Assembly (NCBI RefSeq): GCF_016102005.1
Contig: NZ_JACFPL010000003.1
Coordinates: forward strand, 186,001-250,000
Direction of reading: 5' to 3'
Length of the DNA: 64,000 nucleotides
From: Bifidobacterium choladohabitans
Lineage (GTDB): Bacteria > Actinomycetota > Actinomycetes > Actinomycetales > Bifidobacteriaceae
The translations under genes and the position numbers were made by a program. The notes under the pieces were generated by a model that had not been told where the DNA came from, did not search any database, and was given only the letters and a program-made list of their open reading frames with translations. The first letter of the stretch is position 1; each line of letters opens with the position of its first letter. Shown here piece after piece: positions 16,030-24,816 of the stretch.

Positions 16030-17565
16030 ATGGGAACCATGACTGATGAGCATGATCACGACGCCAAACCCGACCTGCCCAAGAACCTGAGGGTCCGCTT
16101 CTGCCCTTCGCCGACCGGCACCCCGCATGTGGGCATGGTCCGAACCGCACTCTTCAACTGGGCCCAGGCCCGGCACTCGCATGGTACCTTCGTCTTCCGC
16201 ATCGAGGACACCGATGCCCAGCGCGACAGCGAGGAGAGCTACCAGCAGATTCTGGAGGCCCTCAAGTGGCTGGGGCTGGACTGGGATGAGGGTGTGGAGG
16301 TCGGCGGCCCTGACGGCCCCTACCGGCAGTCCGAGCGCGGCGATATCTACCGCGATGTGGCCCGGCAGCTTCTGGATGCCGGCTACGCCTATGAGTCCTA
16401 CTCCACCGCTGAGGAGATCAAGGAGCGCAACCTGGCCGCCGGCCGTCCTGCCGCTTTCGGCTATGACGGCTACGACCGCGACCTGAGTGACGAACAGCGT
16501 CAGGCCTTCCGTGATCAGGGCCGCCGTCCAGCCCTGCGCATCCGCATGCCCGACGAGGACATCGCCTTTGACGACCTGATTCGCGGGCATATCGAGTTCA
16601 AGGCCGGGTCCGTGCCCGACTATGTGATCGTGCGCCCCAACGGCGATCCCCTTTATACTCTGACCAACCCGGTGGATGACGCCCTGATGCGCATCAACGT
16701 GGTCCTGCGCGGCGAGGATCTGCTCAGCTCCACCCCCCGGCAGATCGTCCTCTACCGGTACCTGATGAAGCTGGGCATAGCCCGAGCCATGCCCCTGTTC
16801 GGGCACCTGCCCTACGTCATGGGCCAGGGCAAGAAGAAGCTGTCCAAACGTGACCCGGAGTCCAACCTCTTCCTGCACCGGGAGCACGGCTTTATTCCCG
16901 AGGGCCTGCTCAACTATCTGGCCCTGCTGGGCTGGTCCATCGGCCCGGATCGGGATGTCTTCTCCATGGATGAGATGGTTGAGCACTTCGACATCCGCGA
17001 CGTCAAGGCCAATCCCGCCCACTTCGACATCGACAAGGCCGTGGCCATCAACGCCGAGCACATCCGCATGCTGGAACCGCAGGACTTCCTGAATCGCTCC
17101 CTGCCCTACCTCAAGCGCGACGGGCTGGTGAGTGCCGAGCGCTGGCAGGACCTGAGCGATAGGGAGCAGCGGATTCTGAGCGCTGCCGCCCCCCTGGTCC
17201 AGCCTCGCGTGCGCCTGCTGGGCGAGGTCTCCGGCATGGTGGGGAGTCTGCTCAGCCAGGATGAGTACCTGGAACCCGAGTCGGACGCCCGCAAACAGCT
17301 CAAGGACTCGGCCGGGCAGGTCCTGGACCTGGCTATTGCCGCCCTGCAGGATGTGTCAGACCAGGACTGGAGGACCGATCACCTGCACGACCTGCTCACT
17401 CAGGCGCTGGTGGATGAGGGAGGCTATAAGCCCCGACTGGCCTTCGGGCCGGTCAGGGTGGCGGTCTCGGGAAGGCGCGTCTCGCCGCCCCTGTTCGAGT
17501 CCTTGGAGATTCTGGGCAAGGGCACAACACTCCGAAGGATGGCCAACTTGCGCCAAAACCTCTAA
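16030..17565 (+). CDS. gltX: Glutamyl-tRNA synthetase
   Basis: Class I aminoacyl-tRNA synthetase. The HIGH-type motif is [11 protein letters not shown] near residue 30 and the KMSKS-type motif is KKKLSKRD near residue 280. 511 residues is typical. ATG 16030 and ATG 16039 are both possible and neither has a strong Shine-Dalgarno sequence. It is followed directly by a tRNA-Glu and a tRNA-Gln gene. In bacteria lacking glutaminyl-tRNA synthetase GluRS charges both; whether that holds here cannot be seen from this window. Confidence 0.95.
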   Translation: MGTMTDEHDHDAKPDLPKNLRVRFCPSPTGTPHVGMVRTALFNWAQARHSHGTFVFRIEDTDAQRDSEESYQQILEALKWLGLDWDEGVEVGGPDGPYRQSERGDIYRDVARQLLDAGYAYESYSTAEEIKERNLAAGRPAAFGYDGYDRDLSDEQRQAFRDQGRRPALRIRMPDEDIAFDDLIRGHIEFKAGSVPDYVIVRPNGDPLYTLTNPVDDALMRINVVLRGEDLLSSTPRQIVLYRYLMKLGIARAMPLFGHLPYVMGQGKKKLSKRDPESNLFLHREHGFIPEGLLNYLALLGWSIGPDRDVFSMDEMVEHFDIRDVKANPAHFDIDKAVAINAEHIRMLEPQDFLNRSLPYLKRDGLVSAERWQDLSDREQRILSAAAPLVQPRVRLLGEVSGMVGSLLSQDEYLEPESDARKQLKDSAGQVLDLAIAALQDVSDQDWRTDHLHDLLTQALVDEGGYKPRLAFGPVRVAVSGRRVSPPLFESLEILGKGTTLRRMANLRQNL

Positions 17566-17633
17566 GCGGGTATATTTCTTTTTTGTTGTGCTACTGACCT
17601 GCTGAACCGGGTTCGTACGCGGCGAAAAGTGAA

Positions 17634-17706
17634 GCCCCCGTCGTCTAGCGGTCTAGGACTACGCCCTCTCACGGCGCCAACACCGGTCCAAATCCGGTCG
17701 GGGGTA
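17634..17706 (+). tRNA. tRNA-Glu (CTC)
   Basis: Acceptor stem GCCCCCG pairs with CGGGGGT, discriminator A at 17706, CCA not encoded. The anticodon loop CTCTCAC gives anticodon CTC, flanked by CGCC/GGCG. D-arm TCTAGCGGTCTAGGA and T-loop GTCCAAATC are present. The outermost anticodon-stem pair is an A-C mismatch. Confidence 0.92.
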
Positions 17707-17747
17707 CGACATGTGGCAACTGTCCAAGCGGTTGTCGCACAGCCAAT

Positions 17748-17819
17748 TGGGGTATGGTGTAATTGGCAACACAGGTGATTCTGGTTCATCCATTCTTGGT
17801 TCGAGTCCAGGTACCCCAG
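17748..17819 (+). tRNA. tRNA-Gln (CTG)
   Basis: Acceptor stem TGGGGTA pairs with TACCCCA, discriminator G at 17819, CCA not encoded. The anticodon loop TTCTGGT gives anticodon CTG. D-arm GTGTAATTGGCAACAC and T-loop GGTTCGAGTCC are present. It lies 41 nt after tRNA-Glu and is probably co-transcribed with it. Confidence 0.92.
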
Positions 17820-17842
17820 CGGTAGGGACGTAAGGTCTCAAG

Positions 17843-17880
17843 GAGCGGAATGCCGACACGGTGTTCCGCTCTTCTTGTTT
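17843..17880 (+). terminator. Rho-independent terminator after tRNA-Gln
   Basis: GAGCGGAA (17843-17850) pairs with TTCCGCTC (17864-17871), and the stem continues inward with CCG/CGG. The tail is TTCTTGTTT. Ends the gltX-tRNA unit. Confidence 0.85.
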
Positions 17881-17947
17881 ACGCATTACCATGGATTACA
17901 GGAATGCTTCTGTCCTGCAAAGCGGCGGACGGAGGTGTCCACGAGAG

Positions 17948-17966
17948 TTGTTCACGGTGTGAGCAA
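17948..17966. promoter_or_regulatory. Inverted repeat upstream of ndh-cyd cluster
   Basis: TTGTTCAC-GGT-GTGAGCAA matches at seven of eight arm positions and lies about 170 nt before ndh. It is the only clear palindrome in the leader region (17881-18134) and is a candidate operator for the respiratory operon. Confidence 0.35.
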
Positions 17967-18134
17967 GCAAACAAAAAGAGGAGGCCCGGCAGACTGTTAT
18001 GTCAGAGTTTCCGATGATGGAATCTGATACGTTGAGCATAGAAGCTTGAGTGATGAACCCAATCATCGGCTGATCGGGCAACATCACCCGGTATATGAAT
18101 CATTGTACGATTTTTTCGGTAAAGGTGTGTGATT

Positions 18135-19310
18135 ATGACGACAATCATGGTGTTGGGAGCTGGTTACGCGGGTCTTCGCGTGGTCAAGAAGCTGGCTCAT
18201 GCAAAGACTGATGCCCATATAGTCCTTGTCAATAAGAACGAGTACCACTATGAGTCCACTCAGCTGCACCAGGTGGCGGCGGGAACCAAGGAGCCGGCGG
18301 ACGTGGTCTTCGACCTGCGCAAGTCCCTGCCCGATTCGGTGGAGCTGATTGTCGACAAGGTGGTCGGCATCGATCAGGACAACCGCCGGGTCAGCCTGGA
18401 GCATCACGATCCTCTGTCCTATGATTACCTGATCAACGCCCTTGGCTTCGAGTCCGAAACCTTCGGCATCAAGGGTGCCGATGAGTATGGATGGCCGCTC
18501 GTCGACGTGGACACCGCCTTGGCGGCACGTAAGAAGCTGGAAGAGACGCTGGCCCGCTACAAGACCAGCCATGATCCCTTGGATCTGAGCATCGTTGTCT
18601 GCGGCGCTGGCTTCACCAGCATCGAGTACCTGGGCGAACTGGTCTACCGTCTGCCTCAGCTCTCGAAGCGCCTGGGCTTCCCCATGGATCAGGTCAAGGT
18701 GGATTGCATTGAGGCCTCGCCCAAGATCCTGCCCATGTTCAGCAAGGACCTGGTCGACTGGGCTGTGGATTACCTGCGCAAGCGCGGAGTCAACTTCCAC
18801 ACCTCCACCCCCATTACCGAAGTCAGGCAGGATGCCGTGGTCTCCAATGATCAGGAGTTCAAGGCCCATACGATCATTTGGACAACGGGTGTGCGTGGTA
18901 GCCATGTTATTGCCGATTCCGGGTATAATCAGAAGCGTAACCGTGTAGTGGTCAGGGATGACCTGTCGGTCGAGCAGCATCCAGAGGAGTTCCTGGTGGG
19001 TGATGTCAGTGCCGTTCCCGACCCCCAATCGGGTCGGCTCTACCCGACCACTGCGCAGATTTCGATGGCCCAGGCTGATACCGCGGCCGCGAATGTCCTC
19101 GCCAGAATGCGGGGGCAGGAGCCCCAGCGGTTCACCTTCCGAAGCCTAGGGACCGTGTGCTCTCTCGGTCCTCATGCCGGGGTTGCCGAAATCGACCGTA
19201 TGGGCACGCTGAAGCTCAAGGGCAAGGCGGTCTCGGTCCTGAAGTGGATCGTAAACGAGCGGTCGGTCCTGGAATTGGCCGACGTGCGTACCATGTTGGA
19301 GAGCAACTGA
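18135..19310 (+). CDS. ndh: Type II NADH dehydrogenase (NDH-2)
   Basis: Single-subunit membrane-surface flavoprotein that passes electrons from NADH to quinone without proton pumping. The FAD-binding Rossmann motif GAGYAG is at residues 8-13; the second, NADH-binding dinucleotide fold has VVCGAGFTSIEYLGEL. The FAD-closing motif FLVGDVSA and the AQISMAQ motif, matching the quinone-site AQxAxQ of NDH-2, follow. At 391 residues it lacks the long C-terminal extension of many actinobacterial NDH-2s. ATG 18135 lies nine nt after AAAGG. It heads the cluster with the bd oxidase genes, so it probably feeds the same quinone pool. Confidence 0.9.
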   Translation: MTTIMVLGAGYAGLRVVKKLAHAKTDAHIVLVNKNEYHYESTQLHQVAAGTKEPADVVFDLRKSLPDSVELIVDKVVGIDQDNRRVSLEHHDPLSYDYLINALGFESETFGIKGADEYGWPLVDVDTALAARKKLEETLARYKTSHDPLDLSIVVCGAGFTSIEYLGELVYRLPQLSKRLGFPMDQVKVDCIEASPKILPMFSKDLVDWAVDYLRKRGVNFHTSTPITEVRQDAVVSNDQEFKAHTIIWTTGVRGSHVIADSGYNQKRNRVVVRDDLSVEQHPEEFLVGDVSAVPDPQSGRLYPTTAQISMAQADTAAANVLARMRGQEPQRFTFRSLGTVCSLGPHAGVAEIDRMGTLKLKGKAVSVLKWIVNERSVLELADVRTMLESN

Positions 19311-19364
19311 ACCAGCGTCTCAAGGGACGCAAGGGGCTAGACGACGAGGGAGAGGAGGACGAAC

Positions 19365-19595
19365 ATGTTTCAGGTCATGAGGATGCGGCACATGTTCGTC
19401 CCCTTCCTGCATCGGATCGGATTGTTCTGGGCCACGGTGGCCATCGGCCCTGCGTTCATCGACATCATTGACTACCTCCTGCTCCTCCTCATTCCGGCGG
19501 AAACCGTGATCGACTGCGGCTTCCGCCGGGATGGTGGAGGCCCCCGTGCCCGTGCGCGGATCGGCAGGAGCGAGAGGAGAGTGGCATTAGCATGA
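19365..19595 (+). CDS. Small membrane ORF coupled to cydB (candidate bd accessory subunit)
   Basis: A 76-codon ORF lies 54 nt after ndh, with a strong ribosome binding site (GAGGAGG, six nt before ATG). Its TGA overlaps the cydB ATG as ATGA, typical of translational coupling. Residues 18-45 (IGLFWATVAIGPAFIDIIDY and on through LLLLLIP) form one hydrophobic, probably membrane-spanning stretch interrupted by Asp33 and Asp36; the N-terminus has several Met, His and Arg, and the last 24 residues are basic (RARARIGRSERR). I do not recognise a family. Known bd oxidases have short single-helix subunits (CydX, CydS), but they are only about 30-40 residues and not similar in motif. It might instead be a membrane anchor for the short NDH-2. 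Role is inferred from position only. Confidence 0.65.
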   Translation: MFQVMRMRHMFVPFLHRIGLFWATVAIGPAFIDIIDYLLLLLIPAETVIDCGFRRDGGGPRARARIGRSERRVALA

Positions 19596-20644
19596 GTTTT
19601 CTACAAGGTTTGTGGTTCTTTGTCATCGGCCTGCTTTTTGCGGGATTCCTTCTACTTGAAGGGTTCGACTTCGGCGTTGGCATGGCTACCAGGTTCGTGG
19701 CCCGCGACGGTGATGAGCGCGCCACTTTCATGAGGGCCATCGGCCCCCACTGGGATGGCAACGAGGTCTGGCTGATCACTGCCGGCGGCGCTATGTTCGC
19801 CGCTTTCCCGCTCTGGTACGCCTCCCTCTTCTCGGGGTATTACCTCCTGCTCTTCCTGGTACTGGTTTCCCTGATTCTGCGTGGCGTCTCATTCGAGTTC
19901 GCCTCCCACGCGCTGACCAGCCGTGAGCGCGGTGTCTGGCAGTGGGCCAACTTCATCGGTTCCCTCTTTGCGCCATTCTTCCTGGGCATGATGCTGACCA
20001 GCCTGATCCAGGGCATCCCCATGGATAAGAACGGCGATGCCTGGCCCGGGTTCTTCGACGTGTTCAACTGGCTGTCCGTGGTCGGCGGCATTGCTGTCGT
20101 CTTCTTCAGCTTCGTTCATGGCCTGCACTTCCTGAGCCTGAAAATGGGTGTCATGGATTCCCGTCGGATGCTCAACGTCAGCGAGAAGGCCTACTGGATC
20201 GCCTATCCGGCCCTGATCGTCTTCGTGCTCCTGGCCATCTTCAACACCGACTTCTACAAGGCACGTCCGCTGTCCACCTGGCTGATTACCGTAATCATCC
20301 TGGCGTCGGTCATCGGAGGCCACGTTGCCGTCTTCAAGAAGCGCGGCGGCTACGCCTTCACCTGCTCGGGCATCACCCTGATGGCTATCATCGCCTTTAT
20401 CTTCAACGGGCTCTTCCCGCGGGTGATGATCGCTGATGATCCGGCACACAACCTGCTGATCCAGGATGCCTCGGCATCACCGCTGACCATGAAGATCATG
20501 ACCGTGGTGCTTTGCATCTTCCTGCCCATCATGCTGGCCTACTTCATCTGGAGCTACTTCATCCAGCGTAAGCGGCTGGACACCGATGGTGCCCACCTGA
20601 CCTCGCCTGTGGCACCTTCGGTCACCGTGGCTGAGACCGTCTGA
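19592..20644 (+). CDS. cydB: Cytochrome bd ubiquinol/menaquinol oxidase subunit II
   Basis: 350-residue membrane protein with about nine helices. The start LQGLWFFVIGLLFAGFLLLEGFDFGVG is the CydB signature, with HWDGNEVWLITAGGAMFAAFP following. Partner of CydA in the oxidase that reduces oxygen to water with quinol. In this cluster cydB comes before cydD-cydC, and cydA is last, rather than the usual cydABCD order. AGGAG lies twelve nt before the ATG inside the small upstream ORF. Confidence 0.95.
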   Translation: MSFLQGLWFFVIGLLFAGFLLLEGFDFGVGMATRFVARDGDERATFMRAIGPHWDGNEVWLITAGGAMFAAFPLWYASLFSGYYLLLFLVLVSLILRGVSFEFASHALTSRERGVWQWANFIGSLFAPFFLGMMLTSLIQGIPMDKNGDAWPGFFDVFNWLSVVGGIAVVFFSFVHGLHFLSLKMGVMDSRRMLNVSEKAYWIAYPALIVFVLLAIFNTDFYKARPLSTWLITVIILASVIGGHVAVFKKRGGYAFTCSGITLMAIIAFIFNGLFPRVMIADDPAHNLLIQDASASPLTMKIMTVVLCIFLPIMLAYFIWSYFIQRKRLDTDGAHLTSPVAPSVTVAETV

Positions 20645-20705
20645 AAATTCAAGGAGGCAGGGGGGCAGTGCTGACAGGACCGGAGCGCATCCGGAGGATA
20701 ATGCA

Positions 20706-22670
20706 TTGATTGACAAAAATCTCTTCCGTTTCGACGGAGTCCGGTCCACCTTGGGCCTGCTGGCTGCACTGTCCCTGGTCCAGGGAATAGGCGTGGTGGT
20801 TCAGGCCTATGGGTTGACCCTGGCCCTGGTGCGCATCTGGCGCCTTAAGCACCTCGGGGTGCTGGTGGTGCCGGTGCTGATCTTTCTGGCCGCCTACACC
20901 TGCCGGCAGCTCTGCGACGTGGCCAAGGATCGTATTGCTACCGATCGTGCCGATGCCATCGTGGCTGAGCTGCGGCCCAGTATTCAGGACAAGGTCTTCT
21001 CATTGGGGCCCTCGGCTCTGGCTCGGCGTGGCACGGGCTCTGCCGTCACCATGTTGGTGGATGGACTTGATCAGGTACGCACCTACGTGCTGACGGTCCT
21101 GCCAAAGATGATGGACCTCATCTTCATTCCCCTGATTGTCCTGGTAGTGGTCTGGACCCAGGATGCAGGTTCCGGGCTCATCCTCCTGCTCATGTTGCCC
21201 CTGCTCATCTTCTTCATGGTCATTCTGGGTCTGGCGGCCAGGGATCGCTCCAGTCGGCAGTACGCTCAGTTCCGTAAGCTCAACACCAGGTTCATGGATA
21301 CGGTCCTGGGCCTTCCGACCCTAAAGATGCTGGGCATTGACAAGGAATACGAGGACGAGATCTATTCGGTCTCGGACCGCTTCCGCAAGAGGACCATGAG
21401 CGTTATCAGGGTGGCCATGACCTCCACCTTTGCTTTGGACTTCTTCGCCACCTTGGCCATCGCCATCATGGCCGTCTTTTTGGGCAACAATCTGATCAAT
21501 GCCAAGGTGGAGCTCTTCCCAGCCCTCTTGGCCCTGATTCTTGCTCCTGAGTACTTCATGCCCATCCGCCAGTTCGGCGATGATTTCCACGCCACGCTGA
21601 ACGGCAAGAACGCCCTCGATGACATCGCGGACATGCTGGCCCAGCCAGAGCCCAAGCGCTTGGAGGAACTGGACTGGTCCGGGTGGAAGGAAGACAGTCA
21701 CCTGCGCCTGGAAGGAATCGACTTCGCCTATCCTGGCCCCAAGCCGGTGGAGAGCAATGCTTCAGCCGGGGCGCAGATGGATGCCATGGCCAAGTCCGAG
21801 AGCCAAAAGACCAGCAAGAAGAGCCGCAAGTCCAAGGCATCCGAGGCTCATGACGGCAATGAGAAATCGGTTTCGGCTGAGTCCGGTTCCAAAACGTCGC
21901 AAGGGACTGTAGTTGGTGCTGCTGTAGATTCACAGATCAGTGGGTCCGACGGTACTACGGAGGAGCAGCCTCTGGCTCTGAGTGGTCTGGACTTCAACCT
22001 GCACGGTTTTTCCAAGGTGGCCATTGTCGGTCGCTCGGGAGCCGGCAAGTCCACGCTGATGGATCTACTGGCCGGTTTTGACCAGCCCAGGGCAGGCACG
22101 ATCGACCTGGATGGTCATCGGCTGGAGCACTGCAATGTGGCTGCCTGGCAGCGGCACATCAGCTACATTCCCCAGAACCCCTTCATCTTCCATGGCACCG
22201 TATCCGACAACATCCGTTTTTATAACCAAGATGCAGACGATGCCCAAGTGGCCCGTGCAGCCGATCGGGCTGGACTGACCGACTGGCTGAAAACATTGCC
22301 CGACGGTCTGGGCACCCAAATCGGAGAGGGCAACCGCGGCATCAGCGGCGGTCAGGCCCAACGAATCGCCCTGGCCAGGGGCATCCTGGACCCTTCGCGC
22401 GAGATTCTGTTCTTTGACGAGCCCACCGCTCACCTGGACATCGAGACCGAATATGACCTGAAACAGACCCTGCTGCCCATCATGGATGGACATCTGGTCG
22501 TCCTGGCCACCCACCGGCTGCACTGGCTGGCCAATATGGACTGGGTGATCATGTTGGAACATGGACGAATTGTGGCCCAGGGCGATCCGCATGAGCTGAT
22601 TGGACAGGGCGGTCCCTTGGATGCGCTGATCGATGAGATGGGAGGGAACCAGATTGCCGACTACCAGTAG
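20706..22670 (+). CDS. cydD: ABC transporter CydD (cytochrome bd assembly)
   Basis: Half of the CydDC heterodimer, an ABC exporter needed for cytochrome bd assembly (reported substrates include thiols and heme). Six membrane helices occupy about residues 1-300; the nucleotide-binding domain has Walker A GRSGAGKST near 441, the signature ISGGQAQR and Walker B EILFFDEPTAHLD. Between the first strand of that domain and Walker A lies an insert of about 75 residues (345-420), rich in Lys, Ser, Gln and Glu and surely disordered. The start is TTG 20706 with GGAGG at eight nt. A 13-codon GTG ORF (20668-20709) with AAGGAGG ends across this start. Confidence 0.92.
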   Translation: MIDKNLFRFDGVRSTLGLLAALSLVQGIGVVVQAYGLTLALVRIWRLKHLGVLVVPVLIFLAAYTCRQLCDVAKDRIATDRADAIVAELRPSIQDKVFSLGPSALARRGTGSAVTMLVDGLDQVRTYVLTVLPKMMDLIFIPLIVLVVVWTQDAGSGLILLLMLPLLIFFMVILGLAARDRSSRQYAQFRKLNTRFMDTVLGLPTLKMLGIDKEYEDEIYSVSDRFRKRTMSVIRVAMTSTFALDFFATLAIAIMAVFLGNNLINAKVELFPALLALILAPEYFMPIRQFGDDFHATLNGKNALDDIADMLAQPEPKRLEELDWSGWKEDSHLRLEGIDFAYPGPKPVESNASAGAQMDAMAKSESQKTSKKSRKSKASEAHDGNEKSVSAESGSKTSQGTVVGAAVDSQISGSDGTTEEQPLALSGLDFNLHGFSKVAIVGRSGAGKSTLMDLLAGFDQPRAGTIDLDGHRLEHCNVAAWQRHISYIPQNPFIFHGTVSDNIRFYNQDADDAQVARAADRAGLTDWLKTLPDGLGTQIGEGNRGISGGQAQRIALARGILDPSREILFFDEPTAHLDIETEYDLKQTLLPIMDGHLVVLATHRLHWLANMDWVIMLEHGRIVAQGDPHELIGQGGPLDALIDEMGGNQIADYQ

Positions 22671-24555
22671 GACTGAAACCGCCGAAAGAGACGGCATGGG
22701 ATCGTCCAAAGCCTCCCGCCGCGGCCGCGGACTGTCGGGCTATATGCATATCTGGCACCGCGACCATTGGTTCTGGCCCTATCTGCGTCAGGACAAGGGT
22801 CTGCTTACTCTTATCTTCTTCCTGGGGACCATCACCTTCGTATGCGCGGCCGGGCTGATGTTCACCTCGGGCTTCCTGATCAGTAGGTCGGCCCGCCACC
22901 CCTTCAACATCTTCGCCGTTTATGTGCCGGTGGTCCTGACCAGGGCTTTCGGTATTGGACGGCCCACATTCAAGTACCTGGAGCGCATCAAGAGCCATGA
23001 CTGGGTGCTCCGAGTGGTTTCCAAGTTGCGTGTTCAGCTCTACCGCACCCTCTCGCAGGATGCGGCCTTCCTGAACGAGCATGAGCGTACAGGCACGGTC
23101 CTGGGCATGCTCTCGGACGACCTGGACCATTTGGAGAACTTCTACCTGCGCACCATCTTCCCCACGGTCGTGGCCTACATGATGTGGGTGGTGGTCACCA
23201 TCGCCGTGGGTGTCTTCTCCTGGCTGACCTCGCTCCTGCTCTTCCTGCTTTTCGCCCTGATTCTGATTCTGGTCCCGCTGGTCTCGCTGGCTTATTCAGA
23301 CGGGCGTTACGACATGGAGAAGGCACGGCGGCAGGACCAGTACACCGCAGTGACCGAGAGCTACATGGGCCTGGGGGATTGGGTGATCACCCGCCGTCGG
23401 CGGCGTTTCGTCGATACAGCCTCCGGTGATTTCAACGACATTGCCTCCGGCCGTAGAGAGCAGAAGCGCTTCGAACGCTGGCGCAACTGCGGCATCCAGA
23501 TGATTTTCGCCCTCATGGTGGTGGCTCTGATTGTTGGGGCGGATTTGCGTATGACCAGCTCCACCTCCATTGCTGACTTTGCGGCAGCCGTGGTCCTGGC
23601 GGTTTTCCCCCTGGTCGATTGCTTCATCGTGGTCTCCCAGGCTGTGGCTGAGGTCCCCCTCTACACGGACTCGCTGGACCATCTGAACGGTCTGACCGAG
23701 CGCGTCGAGTCCCGGCGAATCGAACCGAGTGCACAGACCAGGTTGGAGGGGCCGATCAAGTCAATCGTCTTCGACCATGTCAGCTTCTCCTACGGCCCCG
23801 ATGACCCCCTGCTGCTGGACGACTTCAGCCTGCGAATCGAAGGCGGGCAGCGGGTGGCCCTGCTCGGTCCCAGCGGCGAGGGCAAGACGACGGTCCTTCA
23901 GCTGCTCCTGGGCGACCTGCGTCCTACCAGTGGCCGCATCCTGATCAATGGAATACCGGTCGATGCCTTACAGGATCAGCGTCCCCAACTCTTTGGCTAT
24001 CTGAACCAGCAGGCCTTCCTCTTCAACACCACCATCGCCTCCAACGTGCGACTGGGCGCTCCCCAGGCCGATGACGATCAGGTTCGCCAGGCCTTGAAGG
24101 CTGTACAGCTGGATCAGGTGGTGGATGACATGCCCCAGGGAATCGACACGCCGGTGGATGAGGCCGGCGGCCGTCTCTCAGGCGGACAGCGTCAGCGTCT
24201 GGCCCTGGCCAGGATCGTGCTCAAGCGCACTCCGATCATCCTTCTGGACGAACCCACCATCGGTCTGGATCCCATAACCGAGCGGCGGCTCATGGCCATG
24301 ATCTTCAAGGTCAGCCAGGATCGCACCCTTCTTTGGGTGACCCACCACCTGCAGGGGCTGGAGGAGGCCGATCAGGTCATTTTCATGCAGGATGGTCATA
24401 TAGCCATGCAGGGTCGGCCTGTTGACCTGTACCATGAAAACGCCCGTTTCCGTGAACTTTATCGCATGGACGTCTCTGACGTGGACAAGGGTGCCGGTCA
24501 AGGGATATACTTAAAGAAGCAGTCAGATTCAGATGGACGGAACCCTGTTGAATGA
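22654..24555 (+). CDS. cydC: ABC transporter CydC (cytochrome bd assembly)
   Basis: Second half of CydDC. Six helices (about 45-310) precede a nucleotide-binding domain with Walker A GPSGEGKTT near residue 405, signature LSGGQRQR and Walker B IILLDEPTIGLD. TTG 22654 is favoured because GGAGGG lies seven nt before it, giving a 17-nt overlap with cydD; ATG 22633 and ATG 22696 are alternatives. The chemistry and partner are as for CydD. No long insert is present here, unlike CydD. Confidence 0.9.
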   Translation: MPTTSRTETAERDGMGSSKASRRGRGLSGYMHIWHRDHWFWPYLRQDKGLLTLIFFLGTITFVCAAGLMFTSGFLISRSARHPFNIFAVYVPVVLTRAFGIGRPTFKYLERIKSHDWVLRVVSKLRVQLYRTLSQDAAFLNEHERTGTVLGMLSDDLDHLENFYLRTIFPTVVAYMMWVVVTIAVGVFSWLTSLLLFLLFALILILVPLVSLAYSDGRYDMEKARRQDQYTAVTESYMGLGDWVITRRRRRFVDTASGDFNDIASGRREQKRFERWRNCGIQMIFALMVVALIVGADLRMTSSTSIADFAAAVVLAVFPLVDCFIVVSQAVAEVPLYTDSLDHLNGLTERVESRRIEPSAQTRLEGPIKSIVFDHVSFSYGPDDPLLLDDFSLRIEGGQRVALLGPSGEGKTTVLQLLLGDLRPTSGRILINGIPVDALQDQRPQLFGYLNQQAFLFNTTIASNVRLGAPQADDDQVRQALKAVQLDQVVDDMPQGIDTPVDEAGGRLSGGQRQRLALARIVLKRTPIILLDEPTIGLDPITERRLMAMIFKVSQDRTLLWVTHHLQGLEEADQVIFMQDGHIAMQGRPVDLYHENARFRELYRMDVSDVDKGAGQGIYLKKQSDSDGRNPVE

Positions 24556-24725
24556 CCATCAGGCTGTTTCCCGAGCAATGAATTTTGCACGGTTGTCGGG
24601 TCGCCGATCCTGGCGGATGGCTTCCCGGCCGGTCACCGTGCACCGTCGGTTCATGGACTGGACGGTAAGGAAACCGGAGCCCGTGGAAGCGACCGGGCCG
24701 CGAAGTCGGGGAGAGCTGAAAGGTT

Positions 24726-24768
24726 CTTGTGGGCACAAGCCTGGTCATATCTGAATCCGTCCGGATTC
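24726..24768. promoter_or_regulatory. Two palindromes in the cydC-cydA gap
   Basis: CTTGTG-GG-CACAAG (24726-24739) and GAATCCG-TC-CGGATTC (24753-24768) are perfect inverted repeats, 28 nt apart centre to centre, in the 261-nt space before cydA. They could be operators or RNA hairpins that set cydA expression separately from cydBDC. Confidence 0.4.
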
Positions 24769-24816
24769 GACCCGTGTACCCGCGCCCGACGAACCCTGCA
24801 GAGATTGGGAGGAACG

